Source: Streptomyces poriferorum
Lineage (GTDB): Bacteria; Actinomycetota; Actinomycetes; Streptomycetales; Streptomycetaceae
Reading direction: 5' to 3'
Assembly: GCF_019399235.1 (NCBI RefSeq)
Contig: NZ_JAELVH010000006.1
Location: 1-64,000, forward strand
Length of the DNA stretch: 64,000 nucleotides
Shown here: positions 16,329-24,245 of the stretch, piece after piece
How the letters are laid out: each line of letters begins with the position of its first letter
Position numbering within the stretch: the first letter of the stretch is position 1
Translations under genes and position numbers: made by a program
Notes under the pieces: model-generated
Told to the model about the DNA's origin: nothing
What the model saw: the letters and a program-made list of their open reading frames with translations, nothing else
The model's database searches: none

Positions 16329-16354
16329 CGATCCGCTCGGATCGTCAGGGCCGT
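16319..16354. terminator. 16-bp perfect bidirectional terminator
   Basis: ACGGCCCTGACGATCC / GGATCGTCAGGGCCGT with loop GCTC. It contains the stop of the ATPase gene and faces the end of the DUF2637 gene, so it can end transcription from both sides. Confidence 0.8.
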
Positions 16355-16382
16355 GTATCCCGCAGGTCCGTCTGCCGCCACA

Positions 16383-17462
16383 TCAGCCGAACTGCTGCTC
16401 CAGATCCTTCAGTTTCTGCTCCAGCGAGTCGAGCCGGGGCAGTGCCTGGGTGTCGTCGTCGACAGTGAGGTCGACCGTTCTCGGATCAGTCGCGTTCAGT
16501 TCCGGTACGTCCCTCGATTTCGGGCCGTTCACGGCTTGCAGGGATGGTCGGGGTCGCAGGGGCAGCTGACCCGGCTCGGATATGGCGGGCTCCGCGACGG
16601 ACTGCGCGGAGCCCGTCGCGGGGGCGATGGCCTGGACGTCGACCTGGGCGCCGCCCCGGCCGACTCGTGCCCAGGCCCGGTTCTGCCGGTTCAGGGCCTT
16701 GATCTGCGCCCGGTCCAGCTTCTCCTGGTCCCTCCTGCGGAGACGGTTCTGCTCCTTCTCCCGGCGGTCCTCGCGTACCTCGTCGACCGCTTCGTCCAGC
16801 GTGCGTACGCCTTCGAGCAGCATCAGCGACCAGGCGCCGAAGGTCTCCCTGGGCGCGCGCAGCCACCGTACGATCCGGATCTGCGGCAGCGGGCGGGGCA
16901 CCAGGCCCTGCTCGCGCAGCGCGGCCACCCGGGTCTGCTTCAGTGCCCGGTCGAAGAGCACTGCCGCCGAGAGCGACATGCCCGCGAAGAAGTGCGGAGC
17001 ACCCGCGTGGTTCAGTCCGCGAGGCGCGTGCACCCAGTTGAACCAGGCGGCGGCACCGGCGAAGGTCCACACCAGCAGGCGTGAGCCGAGCGCCGCGTCG
17101 CCGTGGCTGGCCTCGCGCACGGCGAGCACGGAGCAGAACATCGCCGCCCCGTCGAGGCCGAACGGCACCAGGTACTCCCAGCCTCCGGAGAGGCCGAGGT
17201 TCTGCTCGCCGAAGCCGACGAGTCCGTGGAAGGAGAGCGCGGCGGCGACCGCCGCGCAGCAGAACAGCAGTACGTACGACGCGGTGGCGTAGAGCGTTTC
17301 CTTGCGTCTGCGGCGTTCCTCGCTGCGTTCCCAGGAGTCGTCGGCCGCGGATGTGTCAGAGGCGCGCTTGCCGCGCGCGACCACCGCCACCGCCGCCATG
17401 ACCCCCGCCAGCAATACGGCAGCCGGAAGCAGCCAGTCAAGCGATATGTCGGTCAGTCTCAT
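16383..17462 (-). CDS. DUF2637 (SpdB-like) membrane protein
   Basis: The protein has 359 residues. A first helix (about residues 9-29) is followed by a charged segment. Three further helices lie at about 57-75, 105-125 and 130-150, and include the small WFNWVHAPRG stretch typical of DUF2637. The C-terminal half is hydrophilic: a long Arg/Lys/Glu-rich coiled-coil-like region (RREKEQNRLRRRDQEKLDRA) and an acidic tail ending in LEQKLKDLEQQF. Family members occur in Streptomyces chromosomes and, as SpdB, on conjugative plasmids, but no plasmid genes are nearby. The function is unknown. Confidence 0.7.
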   Translation of the reverse strand: MRLTDISLDWLLPAAVLLAGVMAAVAVVARGKRASDTSAADDSWERSEERRRRKETLYATASYVLLFCCAAVAAALSFHGLVGFGEQNLGLSGGWEYLVPFGLDGAAMFCSVLAVREASHGDAALGSRLLVWTFAGAAAWFNWVHAPRGLNHAGAPHFFAGMSLSAAVLFDRALKQTRVAALREQGLVPRPLPQIRIVRWLRAPRETFGAWSLMLLEGVRTLDEAVDEVREDRREKEQNRLRRRDQEKLDRAQIKALNRQNRAWARVGRGGAQVDVQAIAPATGSAQSVAEPAISEPGQLPLRPRPSLQAVNGPKSRDVPELNATDPRTVDLTVDDDTQALPRLDSLEQKLKDLEQQFG

Positions 17463-17688
17463 GCACGGTCCCTTGCGTTGCGATAGGGCGTTTCGGCCGC
17501 CATCGTGCCGGGGTTTTCCTCGCGTTCAGGCGGTTTCGGGGCAAGAGAACGCCAATGGGGTGGCAGAGTCGACCGATTACCGTGATCTGGTCGAATACCC
17601 GTATGTCGCAGTCGAGTTGCGTTCGATTTACGCCACCCTTGCGGGCGGTGTGGGCCAGGAGCCGCCCGACCCCGATCCGCCGCACGGA

Positions 17689-18537
17689 TCAGGGGGCGGG
17701 CGTCAGTTTCCGGACCCGGTCCGCATCGCAGGTGCGCGGGCAGGTGACACAGGTGTCCTCGGGCCGCAGCGTGTAGAACATGCAGCAGCTCGCCCGGTCC
17801 CGGGTGGGCAGCGACTCGCCGTCCGGTCCGGTCAGTTCGCGGAAGCCCGCGGTGCCGACGTACGGCTTCGTGGTGCCCGGCAGGAGCGCCTCCAGCTCGG
17901 CCATCGCGCGCCGCTCCTCACCGAGGAGATGGGCGATGTACCAGAGGCCCTCGACGATCTCGTCCGTGGCCATTCCCCACAGGGCCCGCTTGCCGCGCCG
18001 CATCCGCGGGCCGAAGCCGTCGAGCACCGGGCCGAGGTGTTCGGCCACGGACGCGAGCACCTCGGCGCGCAGCGCCGCCTCGTCCGCCACCACGCGCGCG
18101 CCGGGCAGCTCCGCCGCCGGATCGCCGGGCAGGCAGGCGAATTCCCTCACCCGTACGGTCAGATGGCCCAGCGCTCGCTGGAAGGAGACGTCCTCGACCG
18201 GGATCCGGGGCACCCGGCGGTGCAGAAACCACGGCACCGTCACCAGCAGACAGGCCGGCCAGGCGTACCGGTGCAGTCCGAAACCGGCGATCACATCGGG
18301 CCGGGCCCGCTGCCCGTAGTCCCGCAGCACCTGCGCCTCGTCCCAGGCGAGGAAGGCGTCGAGTCCGCTTCCCCCGGCCGCGAGCTCGTGGGCACCCACC
18401 CAGCCGGCGCCGCCGGGGGAAGGCTCGGCGTCGTCGAGCGCCTCGGCGCGCAGACCGGGAAAGACCTCGGCCAGGCGCGCGTAAGCGTCCGTGACCGCCG
18501 AGGTCGTCGTGCCCGGAAGGAGAGTGGGAAGGGTCAT
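17689..18537 (-). CDS. FhuF-like [2Fe-2S] ferric-siderophore reductase
   Basis: A 282-residue soluble protein whose C-terminus carries RASCCMFYTL then CVTCPRTC. The CC-x10-C-x2-C arrangement is the unusual [2Fe-2S] site of FhuF. It should release iron from imported ferric siderophores in the cytoplasm. An iron-box sequence lies 28 bases upstream of the ATG, so the gene is probably repressed by DmdR/IdeR in iron-rich conditions. The 227-base gap to the DUF2637 gene (17463-17688) holds no gene I can support. Confidence 0.75.
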   Translation of the reverse strand: MTLPTLLPGTTTSAVTDAYARLAEVFPGLRAEALDDAEPSPGGAGWVGAHELAAGGSGLDAFLAWDEAQVLRDYGQRARPDVIAGFGLHRYAWPACLLVTVPWFLHRRVPRIPVEDVSFQRALGHLTVRVREFACLPGDPAAELPGARVVADEAALRAEVLASVAEHLGPVLDGFGPRMRRGKRALWGMATDEIVEGLWYIAHLLGEERRAMAELEALLPGTTKPYVGTAGFRELTGPDGESLPTRDRASCCMFYTLRPEDTCVTCPRTCDADRVRKLTPAP

Positions 18538-18564
18538 GCAGGGACCACCGAATCGCGATCGTTT

Positions 18565-18583
18565 GCAGGTAAGCCTTACCTTA
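18565..18583 (-). promoter_or_regulatory. Iron box (DmdR/IdeR-type operator)
   Basis: On the minus strand TAAGGTAAGGCTTACCTGC matches the IdeR/DmdR consensus TTAGGTTAGGCTAACCTAA at 14 of 19 positions and keeps the central AAGGCTTACC symmetry. It lies 28 bases upstream of the FhuF-like gene. Confidence 0.7.
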
Positions 18584-18620
18584 CCCGACGCGATCGATGT
18601 TTGAACTGCAGCCTCCTCCG

Positions 18621-18635
18621 CCTATCGTGCATAGG
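18621..18635. promoter_or_regulatory. Palindrome upstream of the second GntR gene
   Basis: CCTATCGTGCATAGG has perfect five-base arms around CGTGC, 49 bases before the GTG. It lies between the iron box and the GntR start and is a plausible autoregulatory site. It shares no core with the hydroxyproline operators. Confidence 0.4.
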
Positions 18636-18683
18636 AGGCGCCGCGCCCGCGAGCCGCGCCCGCGACCGGCCGAGGAGGTATCC

Positions 18684-19445
18684 GTGGAGCAGGGCAGAGC
18701 CCGTGACGACGTGTGGGCACCGCATGCGTCCGCCGCATCCATGTCCGCCTCCTCGTCCCTCCGGGTGCCCGAACAGGCCCGCGGCGAGCACACCCACAGC
18801 GAGGCACCCGCTCCCCGGGCCGCGGTGCAGCGGCACTCCGTACGCGGTCAGATCCTGGACGCCCTGCGCGCCGCCCTCGTCGACGGCGAGCTGGTCCCCG
18901 GGCAGGTCTACTCCGCCCCGGCGCTCGGCGCCCGCTTCGGGGTCTCCGCCACCCCCGTGCGCGAGGCCATGCAGCAGCTGGCCGTGGAAGGTGCCGTCGA
19001 GGTGGTGCCGAACCGCGGCTTCCGGGTCGCCGAGCGCGGTCCGGGCGAGCTGGCCGAGCTGGCCGAGGTGCGGGCGCTGCTCGAAGTCCCCGTCATGCTG
19101 CGGCTGGCCCGCACCGTCCCGCCGGCGAGCTGGTGCGCCCTGCGCCCGCTGGCCGAGGCCACCGTCGCGTCGGCGGCCGTCGGCGACCGGGCGAGCTACG
19201 CGGAGGCCGACCGGGCCTTCCACGGAGCGGTGCTCACGCTGGCGGGCAACGCCCAGCTGGTGATGGTGGCCGACGAACTGCACCGCCGCTCGCAGTGGCC
19301 CCTGGAGGGCAACCCCGTCACCCGCCGCGCCGACCTGCTGGCGGACGCGGCCGAACACACGGCCCTGCTGGACGCGCTGATCGCCCAGGACCTGGCCGTC
19401 GTGCAGTCTCTTGTACGGGAACACTTCGCGGGCTCCGGCGGCTGA
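18684..19445 (+). CDS. GntR family transcriptional regulator (FCD type)
   Basis: The protein has 253 residues. A disordered N-terminal extension of about 45 residues precedes a GntR winged helix with FGVSATPVREAMQQLAVEG and an FCD helical domain (ASYAEADRAFHGAVLTLAG). It is closely similar to the GntR protein at 7331, including the ALR-ALVDGELVPGQVYSAPAL helix, so the two look like paralogues. GTG 18684 is chosen for the GAGGAGG seven bases upstream; an open frame from 18597 would cover the palindrome. No target gene is obvious nearby. Confidence 0.8.
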   Translation: MEQGRARDDVWAPHASAASMSASSSLRVPEQARGEHTHSEAPAPRAAVQRHSVRGQILDALRAALVDGELVPGQVYSAPALGARFGVSATPVREAMQQLAVEGAVEVVPNRGFRVAERGPGELAELAEVRALLEVPVMLRLARTVPPASWCALRPLAEATVASAAVGDRASYAEADRAFHGAVLTLAGNAQLVMVADELHRRSQWPLEGNPVTRRADLLADAAEHTALLDALIAQDLAVVQSLVREHFAGSGG

Positions 19446-19454
19446 ACGGACCCG

Positions 19455-19498
19455 GGTTCCGGTGGCCGGCATCGGGCTTGGCGGCGGCCACCGGAACC
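19455..19498. terminator. Convergent terminator built of repeated GGTTCCGGTGGCC arms
   Basis: Arms GGTTCCGGTGGCC (19455-19467) and GGCCACCGGAACC (19486-19498) form a perfect 13-bp stem. The 21-base sequence at 19455-19475 recurs exactly at 19549-19569, and a related arm sits at 19494-19508. It lies between the stops of two convergent genes. The repeats look like duplicated terminator arms. Confidence 0.65.
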
Positions 19499-19609
19499 GG
19501 TGGCCGGCAGCGAGCCGGGTGGCCGCCCCGGGTCCGCCGGCTGAGCGAGGTTCCGGTGGCCGGCATCGGTCCGCGGACGTCGATGCCGCCCCCGGACCGC
19601 CCGCCGGCG

Positions 19610-20458
19610 TCAGTTCGCCCCGACGGTCTCCGGACCCGGCGGGTCCAGATGCGGCGCCAGCCACGTCGGTACGCCGCCCAGCAGCCGGAACAGCCGGCCC
19701 GCCTCGGCACGCAGCCTGGTGGCGGCCTCCGGCTCCGGTTCGGCGTCCGCCATCGCGATGAGCGCGGGAGCCGTACCGACCAGATAGCCCAGCTCCTCCC
19801 TTATCCGCAGGGACTCCGAGAAGCCGTGCCTGGCCTCCGCCAGCTCGCCCTCGCGCAGGGCGATCAGGGCCAGATGGCGCCAGGTGGAGGAGAGCAGCAG
19901 TGCGTCACCCTGTGCGGTGGCGCCCGCGTGGGCCCTTCGGTACGCGGCGCGGGCGGCCTGGGGCGAGTCGGCGATGTTCTGCGCGATCAGGCCCCGCCGG
20001 AAGTCGAGGAGGGGGCGGCCCGCTGCGGCAGGCGCCAGAAGCGCCGCGGCGCGGCTCAGCGCCACCCGCGCCTCGTCGGCCCGGTCCCGTACGCCGAGCA
20101 GGGTCGAGGCGTAGGCGAGATAGCCGCGCTCGCAGGCGGCGGCCCCCCGCTCGGCGTCGTCCTGGGCCATGGCCTCGGAGATACGCAGCGCGTCCTCGGC
20201 CTCGGTCCAGCCCTGTCCGGTGTAGAGACACCGCTCGGTCAGCAGCGCCGTGCGCTGGAGCGCCGCTGCCGGGTCGGTGGCGGCGTCGTGTTCGAGCAGT
20301 GCCGCGGCGTCCGTCCAGCAGGCGCGTGACCGCAGCCGCCATACCGCTGTCTGGAGCGGCGGATCGTCATCTGCTGTCGTTCCGGAACCAGACATGGCGG
20401 TATCCGCCACATTGCCCTCCCCGAGCGCGCCATCGAGCTGTGGAGAACGTCCGGCCAT
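19610..20458 (-). CDS. TPR-like alpha-helical protein of unknown function
   Basis: A 282-residue Ala/Arg/Leu-rich protein. Helical pairs with TPR-like spacing are visible, for example AEDALRISEAMAQDD, ARVALSRAAALL, AYRRAHAGA and LAEARHGFSESLRIREELGY. There is no signal peptide or catalytic motif. A scaffold or regulatory role is the family norm. An internal Met about 20 residues in (20398 region) is an alternative start. The 143-base gap to the PucR gene shows no certain signal. Confidence 0.55.
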   Translation of the reverse strand: MAGRSPQLDGALGEGNVADTAMSGSGTTADDDPPLQTAVWRLRSRACWTDAAALLEHDAATDPAAALQRTALLTERCLYTGQGWTEAEDALRISEAMAQDDAERGAAACERGYLAYASTLLGVRDRADEARVALSRAAALLAPAAAGRPLLDFRRGLIAQNIADSPQAARAAYRRAHAGATAQGDALLLSSTWRHLALIALREGELAEARHGFSESLRIREELGYLVGTAPALIAMADAEPEPEAATRLRAEAGRLFRLLGGVPTWLAPHLDPPGPETVGAN

Positions 20459-20601
20459 GGAGCGCCGGATGCTCTGAGTCTGGCCGCATCACAGCACGGA
20501 ATGGCACGCCGGGCCAAGAGGTCGAGGCAATGTCAGGTGAAACTTTTCACAATCGGCGGGACCTCGCAGTAACCCCGCGGGAGCCCCGTGGCCCCCGGGA
20601 T

Positions 20602-22326
20602 TCAGCTCATGCGCAGGGCGAGGAAGAAATCGAGCTTGTCCTCGAGCCGCGAAAGGTCACGCCCCGTCAACTGCTCGATCCGCCCGACGCGGTAGCGCAG
20701 CGTGTTGACGTGGAGGTGCAGCCGGGCCGCGCAGCGGGTCCACGAACCGTCGCAGTCCAGGAACGCCTCCAAGGTCGGGATGAGTTCGGCGCGGTGCCGC
20801 CGGTCGTAGTCGCGCAGCGGGTCGAGCAGCCGTGCGGTGAACGCGCGACGGACGTCGTCGGGCACGAACGGCAGCAGCAGCACGTGCGAGGCCAGCTCGT
20901 GGTGGCCGGCCGCGCAGACCCGTCCCGGCCGGGCCGCCGCCACCCGGCGGGCGTGCCGGGCCTCCTCCAGGGCGCCGCGCAGCCCCTCGGGGGAGTGCAC
21001 CGAGGCGCTGACACCCAGTGTCAGACGGCCGTCGTCGGCAAGGCCCGCGGAGAGCGGCGCGCGTACGGCGGCGAGCAGGGCGTCGGCGTGCAGCGCCGGG
21101 TCCTGCGCCGGGGCCTCCCCGTCTTCGGCCCCGTCCGCCTCCGGCCGGGCATCGGACAGGGCGGGCAGCGGTACGAGCGCGATGGCCTCGTCACCCGTGT
21201 GGGCGACCGCGATCCGGTCGGCCGAATCCGGACCGGTCACCGCCGGGTCGACCAGGATCTCCTCCAGCAGCGCCTGGGCGACCGGGCCGCCCGCGATCCC
21301 GGAGCCCGCACCGCCGGGCGCGTCCGCCGCGTCCCACTCGACCCGGGCCACCACCACCTGCCAGTGCGGTGCGGTGCCGACGCCGGGCAGCAGGACCGGG
21401 GCGGCCACCCGCAGCCTGGCGGCGATCTCGGTGGGCGGGGCGCCCGCCTGGACGAGCTCCAGAACCTCCTGGGCGAGCCTGCGGCGCACCGTACGGGCCG
21501 CGTCGCGCCGGTCCCGTTCCACCGCGATCAGCTGGGTGACGCCCTGGAGCAGGTCGAGCCGGGCGGCCGGCCAGTCGCCCGCGTCGGCCTCGACGGCCAG
21601 CAGCCAGTCGGAAAGCACCGACTCCCGCACATCGCGGGAGGCCGGCACGGCGCCCCGGCCGTTGTTGCGGATCGGGAAGAGCGAATACGTCACCCCGTCG
21701 ACGGTGACCCGGTGCGGGGCACGCCGGCCGGAGCGCACCGCGGCCAGGTGCAGCCCGGCCAGCTCCGCACCCGTCGGCCCGGACAGCGGCGCACCCGCGC
21801 CCGCGATCTGCCGGCCGGTGGGTGAGAGCACCCAGGCGTGCAGGTCGAGGTCGGAGCCGAGCAGATCGAGGACCACCTCGGGGCCGCCGCCCGCGGGCCC
21901 CGATGTCATCAGCCTGCGGTGCCGGTCCACCACCGCGGCGAGGTCGCCCGCCCGCTCGCCGGACACCTGGCGGACCACATGCTCGGTGATCGTTGCGAAC
22001 GCGACGGTCTCATGAACGGCGAAGAGCGGCAGCCGGTGGTGGCGGCACGCCTCGACCAGGTCGTCCGGGATGGCTCCGAGCTCCGCCTCGCCCGCCGCGA
22101 GGCCGGCGACCCCGGCCGCCGACAGGATCCGTACGAACGGCTCCGAGTCCTTCGCTTCCCGGTGCCAGGCCAGCCCGGTCAGCACCAGTTCGCCGCCCGT
22201 GAGGTAGCGGCTGGGGTCCTTCAGGTCGGTGGTCATCACGCCCCGGACCGACCGGTCCAGCTCCTCGTCGCCGCCGAGCAGCCGCAGGCCCAGCGCGTCG
22301 GTCTCCAGCAGTGCGCGCAGCCGCAT
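20602..22326 (-). CDS. pucR: PucR family regulator of purine catabolism
   Basis: The protein has 574 residues in PucR order. An N-terminal purine-catabolism regulator domain (about 1-120, with TTDLKDPSRYLTGGELVLTG) precedes a central GGDEF-like region and a C-terminal PucR helix-turn-helix (LEAFLDCDGSWTRCAARLHLHVNTLRYRV). It is divergent from the xanthine dehydrogenase genes and is their likely regulator. ATG 22326 starts the conserved MRLRALLETDALGL segment. A TAGATT -10 box on the minus strand at 22414-22409, with TTGGCT 19 bases upstream, may be its promoter. Confidence 0.85.
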   Translation of the reverse strand: MRLRALLETDALGLRLLGGDEELDRSVRGVMTTDLKDPSRYLTGGELVLTGLAWHREAKDSEPFVRILSAAGVAGLAAGEAELGAIPDDLVEACRHHRLPLFAVHETVAFATITEHVVRQVSGERAGDLAAVVDRHRRLMTSGPAGGGPEVVLDLLGSDLDLHAWVLSPTGRQIAGAGAPLSGPTGAELAGLHLAAVRSGRRAPHRVTVDGVTYSLFPIRNNGRGAVPASRDVRESVLSDWLLAVEADAGDWPAARLDLLQGVTQLIAVERDRRDAARTVRRRLAQEVLELVQAGAPPTEIAARLRVAAPVLLPGVGTAPHWQVVVARVEWDAADAPGGAGSGIAGGPVAQALLEEILVDPAVTGPDSADRIAVAHTGDEAIALVPLPALSDARPEADGAEDGEAPAQDPALHADALLAAVRAPLSAGLADDGRLTLGVSASVHSPEGLRGALEEARHARRVAAARPGRVCAAGHHELASHVLLLPFVPDDVRRAFTARLLDPLRDYDRRHRAELIPTLEAFLDCDGSWTRCAARLHLHVNTLRYRVGRIEQLTGRDLSRLEDKLDFFLALRMS

Positions 22327-22343
22327 CTCGTCGCCGCCGTTCT

Positions 22344-22410
22344 CATTCGTTGGTGCGGGTGAAAACTGGGTATTGCGGTGAGGTCACCGATCCCCGCCAT
22401 TCGTTCGAAT
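22344..22410. promoter_or_regulatory. Repeated CATTCGTT elements in the pucR/xdh divergent region
   Basis: CATTCGTT occurs at 22344-22351 and 22398-22405, 54 bp apart (about five helical turns). The second copy lies in the palindrome ATTCGTTCGAAT (22399-22410), next to the candidate pucR -10 box. A related palindrome ACGAACAGTTCGT lies upstream of the permease gene. These are candidate PucR sites by position only. The rest of 22411-22583 has no gene. Confidence 0.35.
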
Positions 22411-22583
22411 CTACAAGACGAGCGAGGAGACCAGCCAACTCCTTCATGGTTTCGGTGACTGCACCAGGTGGAGCAGTGCTTGTGTACTGAGTCACACACC
22501 GCGTGAACAAGACATGAACAGAGTCGAGGGCCGGCCGTCCCCCGCCCCAGCGAACCACCCGATTGAGAAGAAGAGAGCCACTC

Positions 22584-23474
22584 ATGGACTTCCTTCGCCC
22601 CGCCAGCTGGGAGGAGGCGCTCGCCGCCAAGGCCGAGCACCCGACGGCTGTACCCATCGCGGGCGGCACCGATGTGATGGTCGAGATCAACTTCGACCAC
22701 CGGCGGCCCGAGTACCTCCTGGACCTGAACCGCATCGGTGAGCTGTCCGAGTGGGAGGTGGGCCAGGAGAACGTGCGGCTCGGCGCCTCGGTCCCGTACA
22801 GCGCCATCATGGAGCACCTGCGGGCCGAGCTGCCCGGGCTGGCGCTCGCCTCGCACACCGTCGCCTCCCCGCAGATCCGCAACCGCGGCGGCGTCGGCGG
22901 CAACCTGGGCACCGCGTCGCCCGCCGGTGACGCCCACCCGGCACTGCTCGCCGCGGGCGCCGAGGTGGAGGCCGAGTCCGTCCGCGGAACCCGGCTGATC
23001 CCCATCGACGACTTCTACACCGGCGTCAAGCGCAACGCCCTGGAACCGGACGAGCTGATCCGGGCCGTGCACATCAAGAAGGCCGACGGGCCGCAGCAGT
23101 ACTCCAAGGTCGGCACCCGCAACGCGATGGTCATCGCCGTCTGCGCCTTCGGTCTGGCCCTGCACCCCGAGACCCGCACCGTCCGCACCGGCATCGGATC
23201 CGCCGCCCCGACACCCGTACGGGCGAAGGAGGCCGAGGCCTTCCTGAACGCGGCGCTGGAGGAAGGCGGGTTCTGGGACAGCCGGACCATCATCACGCCC
23301 TCCGTCGCCAAGCAGTTCGCCACGCTCGCCGCGGGCGCCTGCAACCCGATCGACGACGTGCGCGGCACCGCGAGCTACCGCCGGCACGCGGTCGGGATCA
23401 TGGCCCGCCGGACCCTCGGCTGGACCTGGGAGACGTACCGCGGCAACGGCCGCAGCACCGAAGGAGCTGCCTGA
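22584..23474 (+). CDS. Xanthine dehydrogenase FAD-binding subunit
   Basis: A 296-residue CoxM/XdhB-like protein. The FAD motif AGGTDVMVEIN lies near residues 24-34 and VASPQIRNRGGVGGNLGTA is the second FAD-contact loop. It carries electrons from the iron-sulfur subunit to NAD+ via FAD. ATG 22584 is chosen because the frame upstream has only a short non-conserved extension (MRRREPL); GAGAAGAAGAGAG precedes it. It is followed after two bases by the [2Fe-2S] subunit gene, so they are cotranscribed. Confidence 0.85.
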   Translation: MDFLRPASWEEALAAKAEHPTAVPIAGGTDVMVEINFDHRRPEYLLDLNRIGELSEWEVGQENVRLGASVPYSAIMEHLRAELPGLALASHTVASPQIRNRGGVGGNLGTASPAGDAHPALLAAGAEVEAESVRGTRLIPIDDFYTGVKRNALEPDELIRAVHIKKADGPQQYSKVGTRNAMVIAVCAFGLALHPETRTVRTGIGSAAPTPVRAKEAEAFLNAALEEGGFWDSRTIITPSVAKQFATLAAGACNPIDDVRGTASYRRHAVGIMARRTLGWTWETYRGNGRSTEGAA

Positions 23475-23476
23475 TC

Positions 23477-24070
23477 ATGCGCGTCAATTTCACGGTCAAC
23501 GGCCGACGTCACGAGGCCGACGACGTGTGGGAGGGCGAGTCCCTCCTGTACGTCCTGCGCGAGCGGATGGGCCTGCCCGGCTCCAAGAACGCCTGTGAGC
23601 AGGGCGAGTGCGGCTCCTGCACGGTCCGCCTCGACGGGGTCCCGGTCTGCTCCTGCCTGGTCGCCGCCGGACAGGTAGAGGGCCGCGAGGTCGTCACCGT
23701 CGAAGGTCTCGCCGACTTCGCCGCCCACCGCTCCGAGGCCCACCCCGGCACCGGCTGCGCGTCGGGCGCCTGCGGCACCACGGTCGACCAGGCGCAGCGG
23801 TGGAAGGCCAAGCCGACCGGTGAGGAGACCCGCGACACCGGGGAGCTCTCCCCGATCCAGCAGGCGTTCATCGACGCCGGAGCCGTCCAGTGCGGCTTCT
23901 GCACCCCCGGACTGCTGGTCGCCGCCGACGAGCTCCTGGAGCGCAACCCGGAGCCGTCCGACGCGGACATCCGCGAGGCGCTCTCCGGCAACCTGTGCCG
24001 CTGCACCGGCTACGAGAAGATCCTCGACGCGGTCCGCCTCGCGGCCGCCCGCGCGGATGAAACGGTCTAG
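23477..24070 (+). CDS. Xanthine dehydrogenase [2Fe-2S] subunit
   Basis: The protein has 197 residues, slightly long for this class. A plant-type cluster (CEQGECGSCTVRLDG then VCSC) lies in the N-terminal half. A second, four-helix cluster domain has CGFCTPG and LCRCTGY in the C-terminal half. An extra segment of about 30 residues (SEAHPGTGCASGACGTTVDQ) sits between the two domains. It links the Mo centre of the large subunit to FAD. ATG 23477 follows GGAGCTGCC. Confidence 0.87.
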   Translation: MRVNFTVNGRRHEADDVWEGESLLYVLRERMGLPGSKNACEQGECGSCTVRLDGVPVCSCLVAAGQVEGREVVTVEGLADFAAHRSEAHPGTGCASGACGTTVDQAQRWKAKPTGEETRDTGELSPIQQAFIDAGAVQCGFCTPGLLVAADELLERNPEPSDADIREALSGNLCRCTGYEKILDAVRLAAARADETV

Positions 24071-24245
24071 GTCCTGTCCGGAGTCCCGCCTCTACGCCCC
24101 GACGCCCGGCACGCACACCCGCCGCACGTGGTCGCAGGACAGGTGACTCCGCCACATGACCCACGACCACGCACACCGATCGCACCGACCGCCGCTGCGC
24201 CCGCGCTCCGCGCGGACGACGCGGGACTCCAGACAGGACCTAACG

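Noticed and set aside
16383..17462. DUF2637/SpdB-like protein as a sign of an integrated conjugative plasmid
   Set aside because: No replication, integrase, tra or att features lie nearby. Chromosomal DUF2637 genes are common in Streptomyces.
17437..17685. 82-residue minus-strand ORF upstream of the DUF2637 gene
   Set aside because: It overlaps the DUF2637 start, has no recognisable domain and no clear ribosome-binding site. It is not strong enough to call.
19455..19569. 21-bp exact direct repeat as a possible attachment site or mobile-element end
   Set aside because: One copy forms a perfect stem with the sequence just after it between convergent genes, and no integrase or transposase is nearby. 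Duplicated terminator arms explain it better.
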